Assembly: GCF_002277895.1 (NCBI RefSeq)
Contig: NZ_CP022999.1
Coordinates: 1,116,001-1,180,000, forward strand
Length of the DNA stretch: 64,000 nt
DNA from: Rhizobium sp. 11515TR
Lineage (GTDB): Bacteria > Pseudomonadota > Alphaproteobacteria > Rhizobiales > Rhizobiaceae
Direction: 5' to 3'
Shown: piece by piece, positions 1 through 9,055 of the stretch
Numbering within the stretch: position 1 is the stretch's first letter
Layout of the letters: every line of letters starts with the position of its first letter
Program-made: the position numbers and the translations under genes
Notes under the pieces: generated by a model
What the model was told of the DNA's origin: nothing
The model's input: the letters and a program-made list of their open reading frames with translations, nothing else
The model's database searches: none

Positions 1-1
1 C

Positions 2-898
2 CCCGATTTCGATGCGCTCGTGCGCAAGGGCAAGCAGTTGATCGCCCAGGGCATGTCGGCTGTGGTCTATTGCGGCTCGATGGGCGATTGGCCGCTTCTG
101 ACCGATGCGCAGCGCATGGAGGGCGTCGAGCGGCTGGCCAAGGCAGGCGTACCAGTCGTCGTCGGCACCGGCGCCGTCAATACGGCATCGGCCGTTGCCC
201 ACGCGGCGCACGCGCAGAAGGTCGGCGCCAAGGGTCTGATGGTCATCCCGCGCGTGCTGTCGCGTGGTTCGGTGATCGCTGCCCAGAAGGCGCATTTCAA
301 GGCGGTCCTGTCGGCAGCGCCGGATCTTCCGGCGGTCATCTACAACAGCCCCTATTATGGCTTTGCCACCCGCGCCGACCTGTTCTTCGCGCTGCGCGCC
401 GAGCACGCCAATCTCGTCGGCTTCAAGGAGTTCGGCGGCCTGGCCGACATGCGCTATGCCGCCGAAAACATTACCAGCCGCGACGATGACGTGTCGCTGA
501 TGATCGGCGTCGACACGGCGGTCTTCCACGGCTTCGTCAATTGCGGTGCGACGGGTGGTATCACCGGCATCGGCAACGTCCTGCCCAAGGAAGTTATCCA
601 TCTTTGCAACCTTGCCCAGGCGGCAGCCAAGGGCGACGTCGACGCGCGCCAGCGCGCGCTCGAACTGGAGCAGGCACTTGCCGTCCTGTCATCCTTCGAT
701 GAAGGTCCGGACCTGGTTCTCTTCTTCAAGCACATGATGGTGCTGAAGGGAGACAAGGAATATGAGCTGCACTTCAACGAAAGCGACGTGTTGAACGATA
801 GCCAGCGCGGCTATGTCGAGGCGCAGTTCAAGCTTTTCAATAGCTGGTACGCCGAGTGGAGCAAGCTTCCGGGCGCGGTGGAAAAGTACAAGGCCTAA
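2..898 (+). CDS. DapA-superfamily lyase, probable 1-pyrroline-4-hydroxy-2-carboxylate deaminase (5' truncated by window)
   Basis: This is a class I aldolase-fold protein of the dihydrodipicolinate synthase/N-acetylneuraminate lyase superfamily. The frame is open to the left edge, and residues before the first in-frame GTG (position 20) still fit the family, so the true start lies outside the window. Counting from that GTG, the catalytic Tyr (YNSPYY, Y108) and the Schiff-base Lys (GFKEFGG, K136) are visible. A family member next to a DadA-like oxidase, a pyrroline-carboxylate reductase and AcnX is most likely the hydroxyproline-pathway deaminase (LhpC/HypD type). That enzyme converts 1-pyrroline-4-hydroxy-2-carboxylate to alpha-ketoglutarate semialdehyde. 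The pathway role is inferred from context; other DapA-fold lyases remain possible. A strong terminator hairpin follows the stop codon. Confidence 0.85.
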   Translation, partial: PDFDALVRKGKQLIAQGMSAVVYCGSMGDWPLLTDAQRMEGVERLAKAGVPVVVGTGAVNTASAVAHAAHAQKVGAKGLMVIPRVLSRGSVIAAQKAHFKAVLSAAPDLPAVIYNSPYYGFATRADLFFALRAEHANLVGFKEFGGLADMRYAAENITSRDDDVSLMIGVDTAVFHGFVNCGATGGITGIGNVLPKEVIHLCNLAQAAAKGDVDARQRALELEQALAVLSSFDEGPDLVLFFKHMMVLKGDKEYELHFNESDVLNDSQRGYVEAQFKLFNSWYAEWSKLPGAVEKYKA

Positions 899-927
899 GC
901 TTTGCGATAGCTCGGGTGCAAGGCGCG

Positions 928-947
928 AGAGGCCCCGCGGGGCCTCT
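928..947 (+). terminator. Rho-independent terminator after the DapA-like gene
   Basis: A perfect 9-bp stem (AGAGGCCCC / GGGGCCTCT) with a two-base loop is followed by TTCATT. It lies 30 bases after the stop codon and between two convergent genes, so it ends the DapA-like transcript. Confidence 0.8.
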
Positions 948-980
948 TTCATTATCTTCCGCCAGCCTTCACTTACACTT

Positions 981-2018
981 TCAGGCCACGGCGTCTAGAC
1001 CGAGTTCCTCTAGGCGATCGAGTTGGCGAATTTCCTCTCCGGTCAGCGGGATACCGTCCTTTTCCGCGCGAGCGCGGGCGGCGAAGCGGCGTTGCGACGG
1101 CAGGCGCGCGCCCTGGCCGACAATCGCTTCGAACAGCACTTCGGCACGGGCGAGCGGATTTCCAGGTCGACCAGCAGCGAAGGCCTCCGGCGAGAAGGCA
1201 ACGATGAGTTCGCCGTGCCGCGGCGCAAAGGCCGTGGAGCCGAGATAATCGAGCGCCTCGCGGCTGGTGAAGTCGCCGATCATGATGCCGGCCAGAAGCT
1301 CGATCATCGTGCCGATGGCCGAGCCTTTGTGGCCTCCGAACGGAAGCATCGCGCCGGCGAGTGCTGCCTCCGGATCCGTGGTCGGTTGGCCGTCGGAATC
1401 GATGGCCCAGCCCTCCGGAAGAGGCTTGCCGGCACGCCGATGCAGCTCGATCTCGCCGCGGGCGGCGACCGAGGTCGCGAAGTCGAAGACGTAAGGCGGA
1501 CTTTCCGGACGCGGCCAGCCGAAGGCGAAGGGGTTCGTTCCCAGGAGCGGTGCCGAGCCGCCGGCCGGCGCCACGGTGGAATAGCTCGGGCACATGGCGA
1601 AGGCGGCGAGGCCTCGATCCGTCAGGGCTTCCACCTCCGGCCAGAGCGCCGCGAAATGCGTGCAGTCGTTGATGGCGAGTGCGGCAATGCCGAAGCGGCG
1701 AGCCCGTTCGGCAAGCACAGGCATGCCGAGCTCGAAGGCAGCATTGGAAAAACCGCTCTTGGCATCGACGTGAACGATGGCGGAGCCGGCCAGGTGCTCC
1801 AGTTCGGGCACTGCGTCTGGGCGAACCTTGCCGGCCTTGACTGTGCGGAGCACGCCTTCGATGCGATAGATGCCATGCGATTTGCAGGCGTCCCGTTCGC
1901 CCGCGACGATCGTCCGTGCGATCGCAGCTCCCTGTTGTGCATTGAAGCCGGCTTTGGAAAGGATCAATTCGACGCGGCTTTGCAGTGCAGCGGATGTCAG
2001 GGTGGTCACATCGGTCAA
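981..2018 (-). CDS. Ldh-family NAD(P)H reductase, probable delta1-pyrroline-2-carboxylate/piperideine-2-carboxylate reductase
   Basis: This is a malate/L-lactate dehydrogenase-family (Ldh_2 fold) oxidoreductase. It shows the typical THFAALWPEVE-like catalytic His segment, the GTNPFAFGWP motif and the PFGGHKGSAIGTMIELL segment. In hydroxyproline clusters this family reduces delta1-pyrroline-2-carboxylate to L-proline, which is the product of the AcnX reaction encoded nearby. I chose a TTG start at 2018 because an AAGGGAGA ribosome-binding site sits 7-8 bases upstream and the resulting 345 residues match the family length. ATG codons at 2060 and 2051 would add about 14 residues but lack such a site. 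The gene is divergent from the DadA-like gene and convergent with the DapA-like gene. Confidence 0.82.
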   Translation of the reverse strand: MTDVTTLTSAALQSRVELILSKAGFNAQQGAAIARTIVAGERDACKSHGIYRIEGVLRTVKAGKVRPDAVPELEHLAGSAIVHVDAKSGFSNAAFELGMPVLAERARRFGIAALAINDCTHFAALWPEVEALTDRGLAAFAMCPSYSTVAPAGGSAPLLGTNPFAFGWPRPESPPYVFDFATSVAARGEIELHRRAGKPLPEGWAIDSDGQPTTDPEAALAGAMLPFGGHKGSAIGTMIELLAGIMIGDFTSREALDYLGSTAFAPRHGELIVAFSPEAFAAGRPGNPLARAEVLFEAIVGQGARLPSQRRFAARARAEKDGIPLTGEEIRQLDRLEELGLDAVA

Positions 2019-2270
2019 TTTCGGTTCTCCCTTTATTATGCTTGCTTGCATCATAAACATGGAAATTATAAATACAAAAAGAATACAAGAAATCGACAGG
2101 TAGGTTCGCTGTTTCGTCGCGCATTTCGGTTTGCCATAACGCTTGACGATAATTGCTTAACCTATCGATATCCGCGCTTGATCCATACCAGGAGGAGGGA
2201 TGCCCATGATCAGCCTGAGACCTGGAATAGCGTTTGCCCGCGGAGCGACGCAGATTGTGGAAATACAGAG
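2019..2270. promoter_or_regulatory. Divergent promoter region with AATACAA direct repeats
   Basis: This region separates the Ldh-family gene (-) from the DadA-like gene (+). An AT-rich core (about 2060-2095) contains AATACAA at 2071-2077 and again at 2082-2088, 11 bp apart (about one helical turn). In Sinorhizobium meliloti the hyp genes are repressed by the GntR-family protein HypR, so a GntR-type operator would be reasonable here. That link is inference. Confidence 0.4.
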
Positions 2271-3512
2271 ATGAGCAGACCGGACGTTATCGTTATCGGA
2301 GCCGGCGTGATCGGTCTTTCCGCTGCGATTGCAGCTCAGTCACGCGGCTTGCATGTTGTAGTCCTCGACCGCGAGGGACCGGCCGCCGGCGCTTCGGCGG
2401 GTAACGCCGGCGCCTTCGCCTTCACGGATATCCTGCCTCTGGCGTCCCCTGGCATTTTGAAGAAAGCGCCCAAGTGGCTCCTCGATCCGCTTGGACCGCT
2501 CTCCGTGCCCCCCGCCTATGTGCTGCAGATCGCGCCCTGGATGTTCCGATTCTGGCGCGCCTGCCAGCCGTCGCGCGTTGCCCATTCCATTGCAGCCCAG
2601 ACAAGCCTCATGGACTTGTCCAAGGCGGAGCTAGAACCGTTCCTTGCCGCGACCGAGACGCTCTCGATGCTGCGCAAGGAGGGCAATCTCCAAGTCTATG
2701 AGAGCGAGGCGGAATTCCAAGCCTCTCTGCCCGGTTGGGAGGCTCGCCGCAATCACGGCATCGAATTCCAGCATCTGAAAGCCGACGAGATGGCGGCAAT
2801 CCAGCCCGGGCTGGCGTCACGTTTCATTCTCGGTACCTTCACGCCCGGCTGGTATTCAATCGCCGATCCCAAGCTCTACACGCTGGCGCTGGCCGCGCAT
2901 TTTCGCAGCCGCGGCGGCGTCATCGAGACATCGGAGATTTCGTCGCTTCGGGCGCTCCCGCTTGGGGTCGAGGTGGTGGCTGCGGATGGAAAGCTGCGCC
3001 AGGCTGGCAAGGTCGTTCTGGCTGCCGGCGCCTTCTCGCATCGGATCGCCAAGACGCTCGGCGAGCACATTCCGCTCGAAACCGAACGCGGCTACAACAC
3101 GACGCTTCCGGCCGATGCCTTCGACCTGCGCACGCAGATCACCTTCGGCGGCCATGGCTTCGTCGTCAGCAAACTTTCGACCGGCATTCGTGTCGGTGGT
3201 GCGGTGGAGCTGGGCGGATTGGCCTTGCCGCCGAATTTTCGCCGTTCCGAAGCCATGCTGCAGAAGGCGCGTACTTTCCTGACCGGTCTCAGGCCGGAAG
3301 GTGGCGTGCAATGGATGGGCTTCCGGCCATCGCTGCCCGACAGCCTGCCTGCGATCGGCAGCGCCAAGGCGACGCCGGACGTGGTCTATGCCTTCGGCCA
3401 TGGTCATCTCGGTTTGACCCAATCGGCCGGCACGGCGCGTATTGTCGCCGACCTTTTGACACGGCAGGCGCCGGCGATCGATCTGACGCCATTCTCGCCG
3501 CAACGCTTCTAA
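2271..3512 (+). CDS. DadA-like FAD-dependent D-amino acid dehydrogenase, probable D-hydroxyproline dehydrogenase
   Basis: This 413-residue FAD oxidoreductase is of the glycine/D-amino-acid oxidase (DAO) family. The N-terminal Rossmann motif VIVIGAGVIGLS (residues 6-17) binds FAD, and the C-terminal segment with YAFGHGHLGLTQSAGTA is the usual second FAD-contact region. In hydroxyproline degradation a homologue (LhpB/HypO type) oxidises cis-4-hydroxy-D-proline to 1-pyrroline-4-hydroxy-2-carboxylate, the substrate of the DapA-fold deaminase at the left edge. The reading frame is open far upstream, but the ATG at 2271 places the FAD motif at the expected distance from the N-terminus. Generic D-amino-acid dehydrogenase activity cannot be excluded. 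Confidence 0.85.
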   Translation: MSRPDVIVIGAGVIGLSAAIAAQSRGLHVVVLDREGPAAGASAGNAGAFAFTDILPLASPGILKKAPKWLLDPLGPLSVPPAYVLQIAPWMFRFWRACQPSRVAHSIAAQTSLMDLSKAELEPFLAATETLSMLRKEGNLQVYESEAEFQASLPGWEARRNHGIEFQHLKADEMAAIQPGLASRFILGTFTPGWYSIADPKLYTLALAAHFRSRGGVIETSEISSLRALPLGVEVVAADGKLRQAGKVVLAAGAFSHRIAKTLGEHIPLETERGYNTTLPADAFDLRTQITFGGHGFVVSKLSTGIRVGGAVELGGLALPPNFRRSEAMLQKARTFLTGLRPEGGVQWMGFRPSLPDSLPAIGSAKATPDVVYAFGHGHLGLTQSAGTARIVADLLTRQAPAIDLTPFSPQRF

Positions 3513-3520
3513 TGCAAACA

Positions 3521-3554
3521 AGCATGCCGATGTGGATTTCCACATCGGTGCTTA
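3521..3554. other. Intergenic hairpin between the DadA-like gene and acnX
   Basis: CCGATGTGG (3528-3536) pairs perfectly with CCACATCGG (3541-3549) around an ATTT loop. An outer AAGCA/TGCTT stem continues after a two-base bulge. No T-run follows, so it is more likely an mRNA-processing, stabilising or partial-attenuation hairpin than a full terminator. Confidence 0.5.
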
Positions 3555-3584
3555 CGATCCTCTCGCATATGGATCTACGGTGAT

Positions 3585-5273
3585 ATGAACGACACGGCAT
3601 CGGCTCGCAGTATCATGGATGGCACCGCAGTGGGTCGCGTCGTCGCCACGCAGGAGGCCCTCAGCTTCTGGGGCGGAGTCGATCCTGCCACCGGCAAGGT
3701 CATTGATATCCATCATCCTCTGCATGGCGAATGTCTCACTGGCGCAATCCTGATGATGCCTTCGAGCCGTGGCTCCTGCAGCGGCTCCGGCGTGCTGCTC
3801 GATCTCGCGCTGACAGGCCGCGCGCCCGCTGCCTTGATCTTTTGCGAGACCGAGGATGTGTTGACGCTCGGCGCGCTTGTCGCCGCCGAGATGTTCGGCC
3901 GGCAGCTGCCTGTCGTGCGCCTTCCGCCGGATATCGTTGCCCGTCTGGCGCAGGCAAAGACGGTCAGGATCGAAACCGCTGCCGTCGTCGCGGATGGCGA
4001 GACCATTCCCCTTTTGCCACCTGCCACCTCCGGGCTTTCCCTGACGGAAGCCGACAGGTCCATGCTGGAGGGAGGCGAAGGCGTTGCGGTCGCTCAGGCC
4101 ATGCGCATCCTTACCGGGATGGCGGCTCAGCAGGGTGCCACTTCCCTTATCGACGTGACGCAAGCGCACATCGATGGATGTATCTATGCAAGCCCGGCCA
4201 ACCTGACCTTTGCCGAAAAAATGGCGGAGCTTGGCGGACGCGTGCGCGTGCCGACCACCATGAACGCCATTTCCGTCGATCGCGCCAATTGGCGGTCGCA
4301 GGGCGTGCCGGAGGACTTTGGCAACCCGGCGGCACGTCTGGCGGATGCCTATGTGCGCATGGGCTGCCGCCCGACGTTCACCTGCTCTCCCTATCTGCTC
4401 GATAGCGCATCGGGCGCCGGCGAGGCCGTCGGCTGGGCGGAATCCAACGCCGTCATCTTCGCCAATAGCGTGCTTGGTGCGCGCACGGCCAAGCATCCCG
4501 ATTTCCTCGATCTCTGCATCGCCTTGACAGGCCGTGCGCCGCTTTCGGGCGTATATCTGGATGAAAATCGCAAGGCGACGCGTATCCTCGACGTTGAACT
4601 TCCCGAAGGTCGCGACGATGCTTTCTGGCCGCTCGTCGGCTATCTCGCCGGTAAAGCGTCCCCCGATCGCATTCCGTTGCTGCGCGGTCTGGCAGCCGGG
4701 CACCCATCGCGCGACGACCTGAAGGCGCTGTGCGCTGCCTTTGGCACAACGTCTGCTGCTCCCATGCTGCATGTCGATGGCGTGACGCCGGAGGCTGCCG
4801 ATGCTCTCAATCCGAATGCTGACTGCCTCACCATCACACGCGACAACATGGCGGTCGCCTGGAAAATACTGAACGAGGGACCGGAAGCCATCGAGCTTGT
4901 CGCCATCGGCAGCCCGCATGCCTCCCTTGCCGAATGTCATGCACTCGCCCACGCTTTTGCCGGCCGTCGCCGCCTGCCCGGGGTGATGGTCATTGTTACG
5001 GCGGGACGCGATGTCATCGCGGCTGCCGAGGCTGACGGCACGCTGGCGCGGCTGCGCGACAGCGGCGTGCAGGTTTTACCCGATCTTTGCTGGTGCTCGA
5101 TCTCGGAGCCGGTCTTCCCGCCCGACACGCGTGCGGTCATGACCAACTCGGGCAAGTACGCGCATTATGGCCCGGGCCTCAGCGGACGCCCCATTCGCTT
5201 TGGCAGCCTTGCCGATTGTGTCGAGGCGGCTGTCGCTGGGCGCGTTACGGCGGGGCTGCCGAGCTGGCTTTGA
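3585..5273 (+). CDS. Aconitase X, single-chain (type I), probable cis-3-hydroxy-L-proline dehydratase
   Basis: This 562-residue protein fuses the small swivelling domain (DUF126, about residues 10-140) to the large aconitase-X domain (DUF521, about 150-560). The DUF126 signature PSSRGSCSGSGVLL spans residues 59-72. The large domain carries the conserved TTMNAISVDRANW segment and CRPTFTCSPYLL, with Cys267 as a probable metal-cluster ligand. One-chain bacterial AcnX proteins characterised so far dehydrate cis-3-hydroxy-L-proline to delta1-pyrroline-2-carboxylate. The nearby Ldh-family reductase would convert that product to proline. The archaeal phosphomevalonate dehydratase relatives are usually two subunits, which argues against that role here. 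Confidence 0.88.
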   Translation: MNDTASARSIMDGTAVGRVVATQEALSFWGGVDPATGKVIDIHHPLHGECLTGAILMMPSSRGSCSGSGVLLDLALTGRAPAALIFCETEDVLTLGALVAAEMFGRQLPVVRLPPDIVARLAQAKTVRIETAAVVADGETIPLLPPATSGLSLTEADRSMLEGGEGVAVAQAMRILTGMAAQQGATSLIDVTQAHIDGCIYASPANLTFAEKMAELGGRVRVPTTMNAISVDRANWRSQGVPEDFGNPAARLADAYVRMGCRPTFTCSPYLLDSASGAGEAVGWAESNAVIFANSVLGARTAKHPDFLDLCIALTGRAPLSGVYLDENRKATRILDVELPEGRDDAFWPLVGYLAGKASPDRIPLLRGLAAGHPSRDDLKALCAAFGTTSAAPMLHVDGVTPEAADALNPNADCLTITRDNMAVAWKILNEGPEAIELVAIGSPHASLAECHALAHAFAGRRRLPGVMVIVTAGRDVIAAAEADGTLARLRDSGVQVLPDLCWCSISEPVFPPDTRAVMTNSGKYAHYGPGLSGRPIRFGSLADCVEAAVAGRVTAGLPSWL

Positions 5274-5328
5274 GAGTGTCGGCGATGCACTGATTTCACG
5301 CATCGGTGCGACGTTTTCGTCCGTAAGC

Positions 5329-6090
5329 CTAGACGACCGTTTCGCCGCCATCGACGACGAGGATCTGACCTGTCATGTAGGAGGAACGGTCGGAAACCAG
5401 GAACAGGATCGGTTCGGCGATTTCCGACACATCGGCCCATCGTCCGAGCGGCACTTTCTCGGCGATGTAATCTTCAATGGCGCTGCGTCCACCCATCTGC
5501 GTGATGAACGGCGCGTTGAACGGCGTGTCGACCCAGCCGGGGCAGAGCGCGTTGATGCGGATGCCGAAGCGGGCATAGTCGCCGGCCATCTGACGGGTCA
5601 TGGCGATGACCGCGTGTTTGGAGGTGGTATAGGCGATCATCTCGCGGTCATAGAGCACGCCCGATGATGATGAGGTGTTGAGAATGACACCCTTGCCGGC
5701 CTTCTTCATGACCGGCATGACGAAACGCGAAGCCATGAAATGCGCCCTGACATTCAGGTTCCAGGACCTATCGAAACCGGAAACCGCGACCTCTTCCAGA
5801 TTACCGGCGACCTGAGCGCCGGCGTGATTGTGCAGGATGTCGATGCGGCCATGCCGCGCGGCGATCTTTGCGACACCGGCCTCAAGCGCTTGGTCGTCCA
5901 TGACATCGATAACAAGGCTTTCGGCGCTGCCGTCAGCCTCGGCAATCTGGCGTACGGTCTCCTCGGCATTTGCCAAGTCGATATCGGCGACGATCACATG
6001 CGCGCCTTCGCGCGCCATGATCAGCGCTCCGGCGCGGCCAATGCCGGAGCCGGCTCCGGTGACGATTGCGACCCGATCCTTGAGTATCAT
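5329..6090 (-). CDS. SDR-family NAD(P)-dependent oxidoreductase
   Basis: This is a classical short-chain dehydrogenase of 253 residues. The cofactor motif TGAGSGIG lies at about residues 11-18. NHAG replaces the usual NNAG, followed by a serine in NTSSSSG and the YTTSK active-site Tyr/Lys. It ends in the common MTGQILVVDGG tail. The start is supported by an AGGGAAA site. It is transcribed with the ABC importer genes upstream on the same strand, so it probably oxidises the imported substrate or a derivative. The substrate cannot be read from sequence. Confidence 0.85.
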   Translation of the reverse strand: MILKDRVAIVTGAGSGIGRAGALIMAREGAHVIVADIDLANAEETVRQIAEADGSAESLVIDVMDDQALEAGVAKIAARHGRIDILHNHAGAQVAGNLEEVAVSGFDRSWNLNVRAHFMASRFVMPVMKKAGKGVILNTSSSSGVLYDREMIAYTTSKHAVIAMTRQMAGDYARFGIRINALCPGWVDTPFNAPFITQMGGRSAIEDYIAEKVPLGRWADVSEIAEPILFLVSDRSSYMTGQILVVDGGETVV

Positions 6091-6103
6091 GATGTTTCCC
6101 TGG

Positions 6104-6916
6104 TCAGTTTGTCGTTGTCTTTTCGCGCATCAGGAAACGCGCGATGAGAATGAGGCAGAGCGACGCGATCAGCACCATGGTCGCGATCGCGTTGATCTCC
6201 GGCGTGACGCCGCGGCGGATCGAGGCGAAGACATAGATCGGCAGCGTCGTGTTCGATCCCGCAACGAAGAAGGCGATGATGAAATCGTCGAATGAGAAGG
6301 TGAAGGCGAGCAGAAAGCCGGCGAGGATCGACGGCATGATCTGCGGCAACACGATTTGCCGGAACGTGGTCAGCGGCGTGGCATAAAGATCGCTGGAAGC
6401 CTCGACGATATCACGGCCAAGGCTCGCGATGCGCGCCTTCACGATCATTGTCACCAGCGCCATGGTGAAGAGGCCGTGCGCGGCGATGATCGAGCCGTAG
6501 CCGAGCGCAAATTTCGGAGGCTGATCGCCGGGCCAGACGACTGCGATCATTGGGTTGATAATACCGAAGACCTCGACGAGTGCCACCAATGTCGCAATGC
6601 CGATGACGACACCCGGCACGACGATCGCGGCGGCAAAGAGCCCGTCGAAGACGGCGCGAGCGCGAGAACCGAGCCGCTCCAAGCCGATTGCCGCCATCGT
6701 GCCGAAAATGGCGGCGAGTGCCGCGCTGGTAAAGGCGATGATGAGGCTGTTCCGCAGCGCTTCCATCAGGAAGGTGTTGGACAGCGCCCGTCCGTACCAT
6801 TGCGTCGAAAAGCCGGTGAACTCGCTGGCATTGCGGCCGGCATTGAAGGAGAACAGCACGACGAGCGCGATCGGCGTGTAGAGAAATAGATATACAAAAG
6901 TGACGAGCGCGCGCAT
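6104..6916 (-). CDS. ABC importer inner-membrane permease, PotC-like
   Basis: This 270-residue integral membrane protein belongs to the spermidine/putrescine (PotC) permease group. It starts with a hydrophobic helix and carries the EAA loop (EASSDLYATPLTTFRQIVLPQIMPSI), which docks with the ATPase. It ends in hydrophobic segments around FSFDDFIIAFFVAGS. It overlaps the stop of the PotB-like permease by one base, which implies translational coupling. Members of this class import polyamines, opines, proline betaine or amino-acid derivatives. The context suggests hydroxyproline or a related compound. Confidence 0.87.
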   Translation of the reverse strand: MRALVTFVYLFLYTPIALVVLFSFNAGRNASEFTGFSTQWYGRALSNTFLMEALRNSLIIAFTSAALAAIFGTMAAIGLERLGSRARAVFDGLFAAAIVVPGVVIGIATLVALVEVFGIINPMIAVVWPGDQPPKFALGYGSIIAAHGLFTMALVTMIVKARIASLGRDIVEASSDLYATPLTTFRQIVLPQIMPSILAGFLLAFTFSFDDFIIAFFVAGSNTTLPIYVFASIRRGVTPEINAIATMVLIASLCLILIARFLMREKTTTN

Positions 6917-7782
6917 CAGACGAGATCCACCTGACGGGTGCCGGCAACGCGCCAGGCAATGCGCGTGGCAACCAGCAGCACGATGACGACGACAGCAACG
7001 AGCGTCACGGCGATCGCCGATCCGAACGGCCAGTTGCGCGACTGAAGGAAGAGATCGACAAGCGCATTGCCGATGAAGAACACCTTGCCGCCGCCAAGCA
7101 GCTGCGGGATCAGATACTCGCCGAGCAACAGGATCGTCACCAGGGCAACGCCGGTCATGACGCCGGGCAAGGAGAGTGGCAGCGTGATGCCAAAGAAGGT
7201 CGAGACGGGCCTGGCGCCAAGATCGGCAGAAGCCTCAAGGAGGCGCCGGTCTAGCTTTTCCAGGCTGACATAGATCGGCATGATCATCAGCGGCAGATAG
7301 CCGTAGACGATGCCGAGCAGCACGGCACCGGGCGTGTTGATAAGTCTGATGTTCTCTATGCCGAAGAATTCCAGCAGATGCGGTATGCCGCGTGCGCCGA
7401 GCAGGTACATCCAGGCGTATGTGCGCACGAGCAGGCTCGTCCAGAAGGGCACGACGACGAGGGAGACGAGCAGCAGGCGGCGTTGCGGGCTCGCTTTGAC
7501 GGCCAGATAATAGGCGACCGGATAAGCAACGAGCAGACAGGCAGCCGCACCGATCGGCGCAAGGATCAACGTATTGATGAAAGCGGCCGACCGCGAGCCA
7601 AGATTGGCGAATTGCGCGAAGGTGAAAGCTGCCTGATACCCGCCTTCGGGCGCACGCTCACCAAAGGCAAAGACGATGATGGCAATGAAGGGCAGCACCA
7701 GGAAGACGAACAGCCAGATGCCTGCCGGCCCGACAAGGGCAGCGGTGACGAGGCGCCGTTTGGTGGCAGGGTTAAGAGGCAT
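6916..7782 (-). CDS. ABC importer inner-membrane permease, PotB-like
   Basis: This PotB-type permease has about six membrane helices and an EAA loop (EASADLGARPVSTFFGITLPLSLPGV). I prefer the internal ATG at 7782 (288 residues), which places the first helix (LVTAALVGPAGIWLFVFLV) near the N-terminus. An ATG at 7839 would add 19 polar residues. Neither start has a strong ribosome-binding site. It forms the heterodimeric channel with the PotC-like protein encoded just downstream. Confidence 0.85.
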   Translation of the reverse strand: MPLNPATKRRLVTAALVGPAGIWLFVFLVLPFIAIIVFAFGERAPEGGYQAAFTFAQFANLGSRSAAFINTLILAPIGAAACLLVAYPVAYYLAVKASPQRRLLLVSLVVVPFWTSLLVRTYAWMYLLGARGIPHLLEFFGIENIRLINTPGAVLLGIVYGYLPLMIMPIYVSLEKLDRRLLEASADLGARPVSTFFGITLPLSLPGVMTGVALVTILLLGEYLIPQLLGGGKVFFIGNALVDLFLQSRNWPFGSAIAVTLVAVVVIVLLVATRIAWRVAGTRQVDLV

Positions 7783-7869
7783 CGAGAGGTTCTTTGTCCG
7801 CCGGTGCTGGGAAGGAAGCCGATCCCTTACCACCGTCATGGCGCAAGGGATCGGGTCGAAGAAAAACGA

Positions 7870-9033
7870 TCAGGCCGACTTGAAGCGCGCCATCAGTTCG
7901 GCACGGCTCGGATCGGTGAGCGTCACGGCGGCACCGAATTCGAGCGGCGTCAGCGAGGCTTCATCCGGATAGACGATCTTGTTCGAGGTGATTTCCTTCG
8001 GCAGGAGCTCGATCACACGGCTGTCGGTGGTCGGCGCGCCATTGGCGATGTGCTCCTTCACCGCATTCTTCGGGTCCATCAGATAGTTGAGCAGGGCATA
8101 GCCGGCCGCCTTGTTTGGCGCATCCTTCGGGATCGCGTAATAATCGGTCCAGATCTCGCCGCCGTCCTTGCCAAGCACATAGTCAAGCTCGGACATGTCG
8201 CGATTGAGCTGCGCGCCGTCGTTGGTCCAGCACATGGTCAGCCAGGCGTCGGTCGAACGCATCGACGGCTGATAGTCGGAGTTGATGGCAAAGAGATGCG
8301 GCTTGACCTTGATCAGCAGTTCCTCGGCCTTGGCGAGCTCTTCCGGCTTGATCGAATTGAAGTCGTAGCCGAGGGAAACCAGTGCGCTGCCGATGGTCGT
8401 CAGCTGATAGTCGTGGACCATGGCGCGGCCGTCGGCTTCGGTCTGGGCGATCTCGAAGAAATCCTTCCAGCTCGAAAGCTTGGTCTTGATCTTTTTGGTG
8501 TTAACGGAAAAGCCGGTCGTGCCCCAGTTTTTCGGTACGGCGTAGGTTTTGCCGTCAATCTGCCCTTCCTTGGTGAAGCGTGGGCTCTCGCTCACCTGGC
8601 TGAAGTTCGGGATCTTGGTAAGGTCGAGCTCCTCGATGAGGCCGAGCTTGTGATGGGTCGAGATCGTGTAGTTGGTCGGCACGAAGAGCGACCAACCGGA
8701 GGCGCCGGCCTGCAGCTTTGCGAGCATTTCCTCGTTCGAGCCGAATACGTTGACCTCGACGGCGACGCCGGTGGCTGCCTTGAAGTTCTCGAAGGTTGCC
8801 GGATCGTGATAGTTCGGCCAGGTCGCGATCGACATCTGCGTGCCGAGTTCGCCGGCGGCATAAACGGGTGTCGACAGCGCGCCCGGGACGCGCGAGAGGA
8901 CTGCCGTTGCAAGGCCGAGGCCGGTGATATTCAGAAAGTGACGACGGCTGATCGAGCCGCGCTTCAGGCGCATGAATTCTTCCATGAAGCCTTCGGCTGA
9001 GATGGGGAGATTGTCCTTATAATCCTTGCTCAT
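7870..9033 (-). CDS. Tat-exported ABC substrate-binding protein, PotD-like
   Basis: This is a periplasmic binding protein of the spermidine/putrescine class (387 residues). The twin-arginine signal SRRHFLNITGLGLATAVL lies near residues 28-45, followed by a cleavage-like VYA-AGE region. The mature part has PotD-like features: ATWPNYHDPATFENFKAATG at the start and a tryptophan-rich ligand region. I chose the ATG at 9033 because AAGGGAA precedes it. The ORF extends upstream to 9081 without support. It lies between the ATPase and permease genes in one operon. Confidence 0.87.
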   Translation of the reverse strand: MSKDYKDNLPISAEGFMEEFMRLKRGSISRRHFLNITGLGLATAVLSRVPGALSTPVYAAGELGTQMSIATWPNYHDPATFENFKAATGVAVEVNVFGSNEEMLAKLQAGASGWSLFVPTNYTISTHHKLGLIEELDLTKIPNFSQVSESPRFTKEGQIDGKTYAVPKNWGTTGFSVNTKKIKTKLSSWKDFFEIAQTEADGRAMVHDYQLTTIGSALVSLGYDFNSIKPEELAKAEELLIKVKPHLFAINSDYQPSMRSTDAWLTMCWTNDGAQLNRDMSELDYVLGKDGGEIWTDYYAIPKDAPNKAAGYALLNYLMDPKNAVKEHIANGAPTTDSRVIELLPKEITSNKIVYPDEASLTPLEFGAAVTLTDPSRAELMARFKSA

Positions 9034-9055
9034 GATGCTGTTCCCTTGTTTTGGC

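Noticed and set aside
1023..2270. Long open frame running into the DadA-like gene from upstream
   Set aside because: It is antisense to the Ldh-family gene; the FAD motif sits right after ATG 2271, so the upstream part is a GC-rich shadow.
3552..4952. 466-codon minus-strand frame opposite acnX
   Set aside because: It mirrors the coding strand of a well-matched AcnX protein and has no family features of its own.
7378..9000. 540-codon plus-strand frame opposite the PotB/PotD-like genes
   Set aside because: It spans two genes on the other strand and has no recognisable domain; high GC at third positions explains it.
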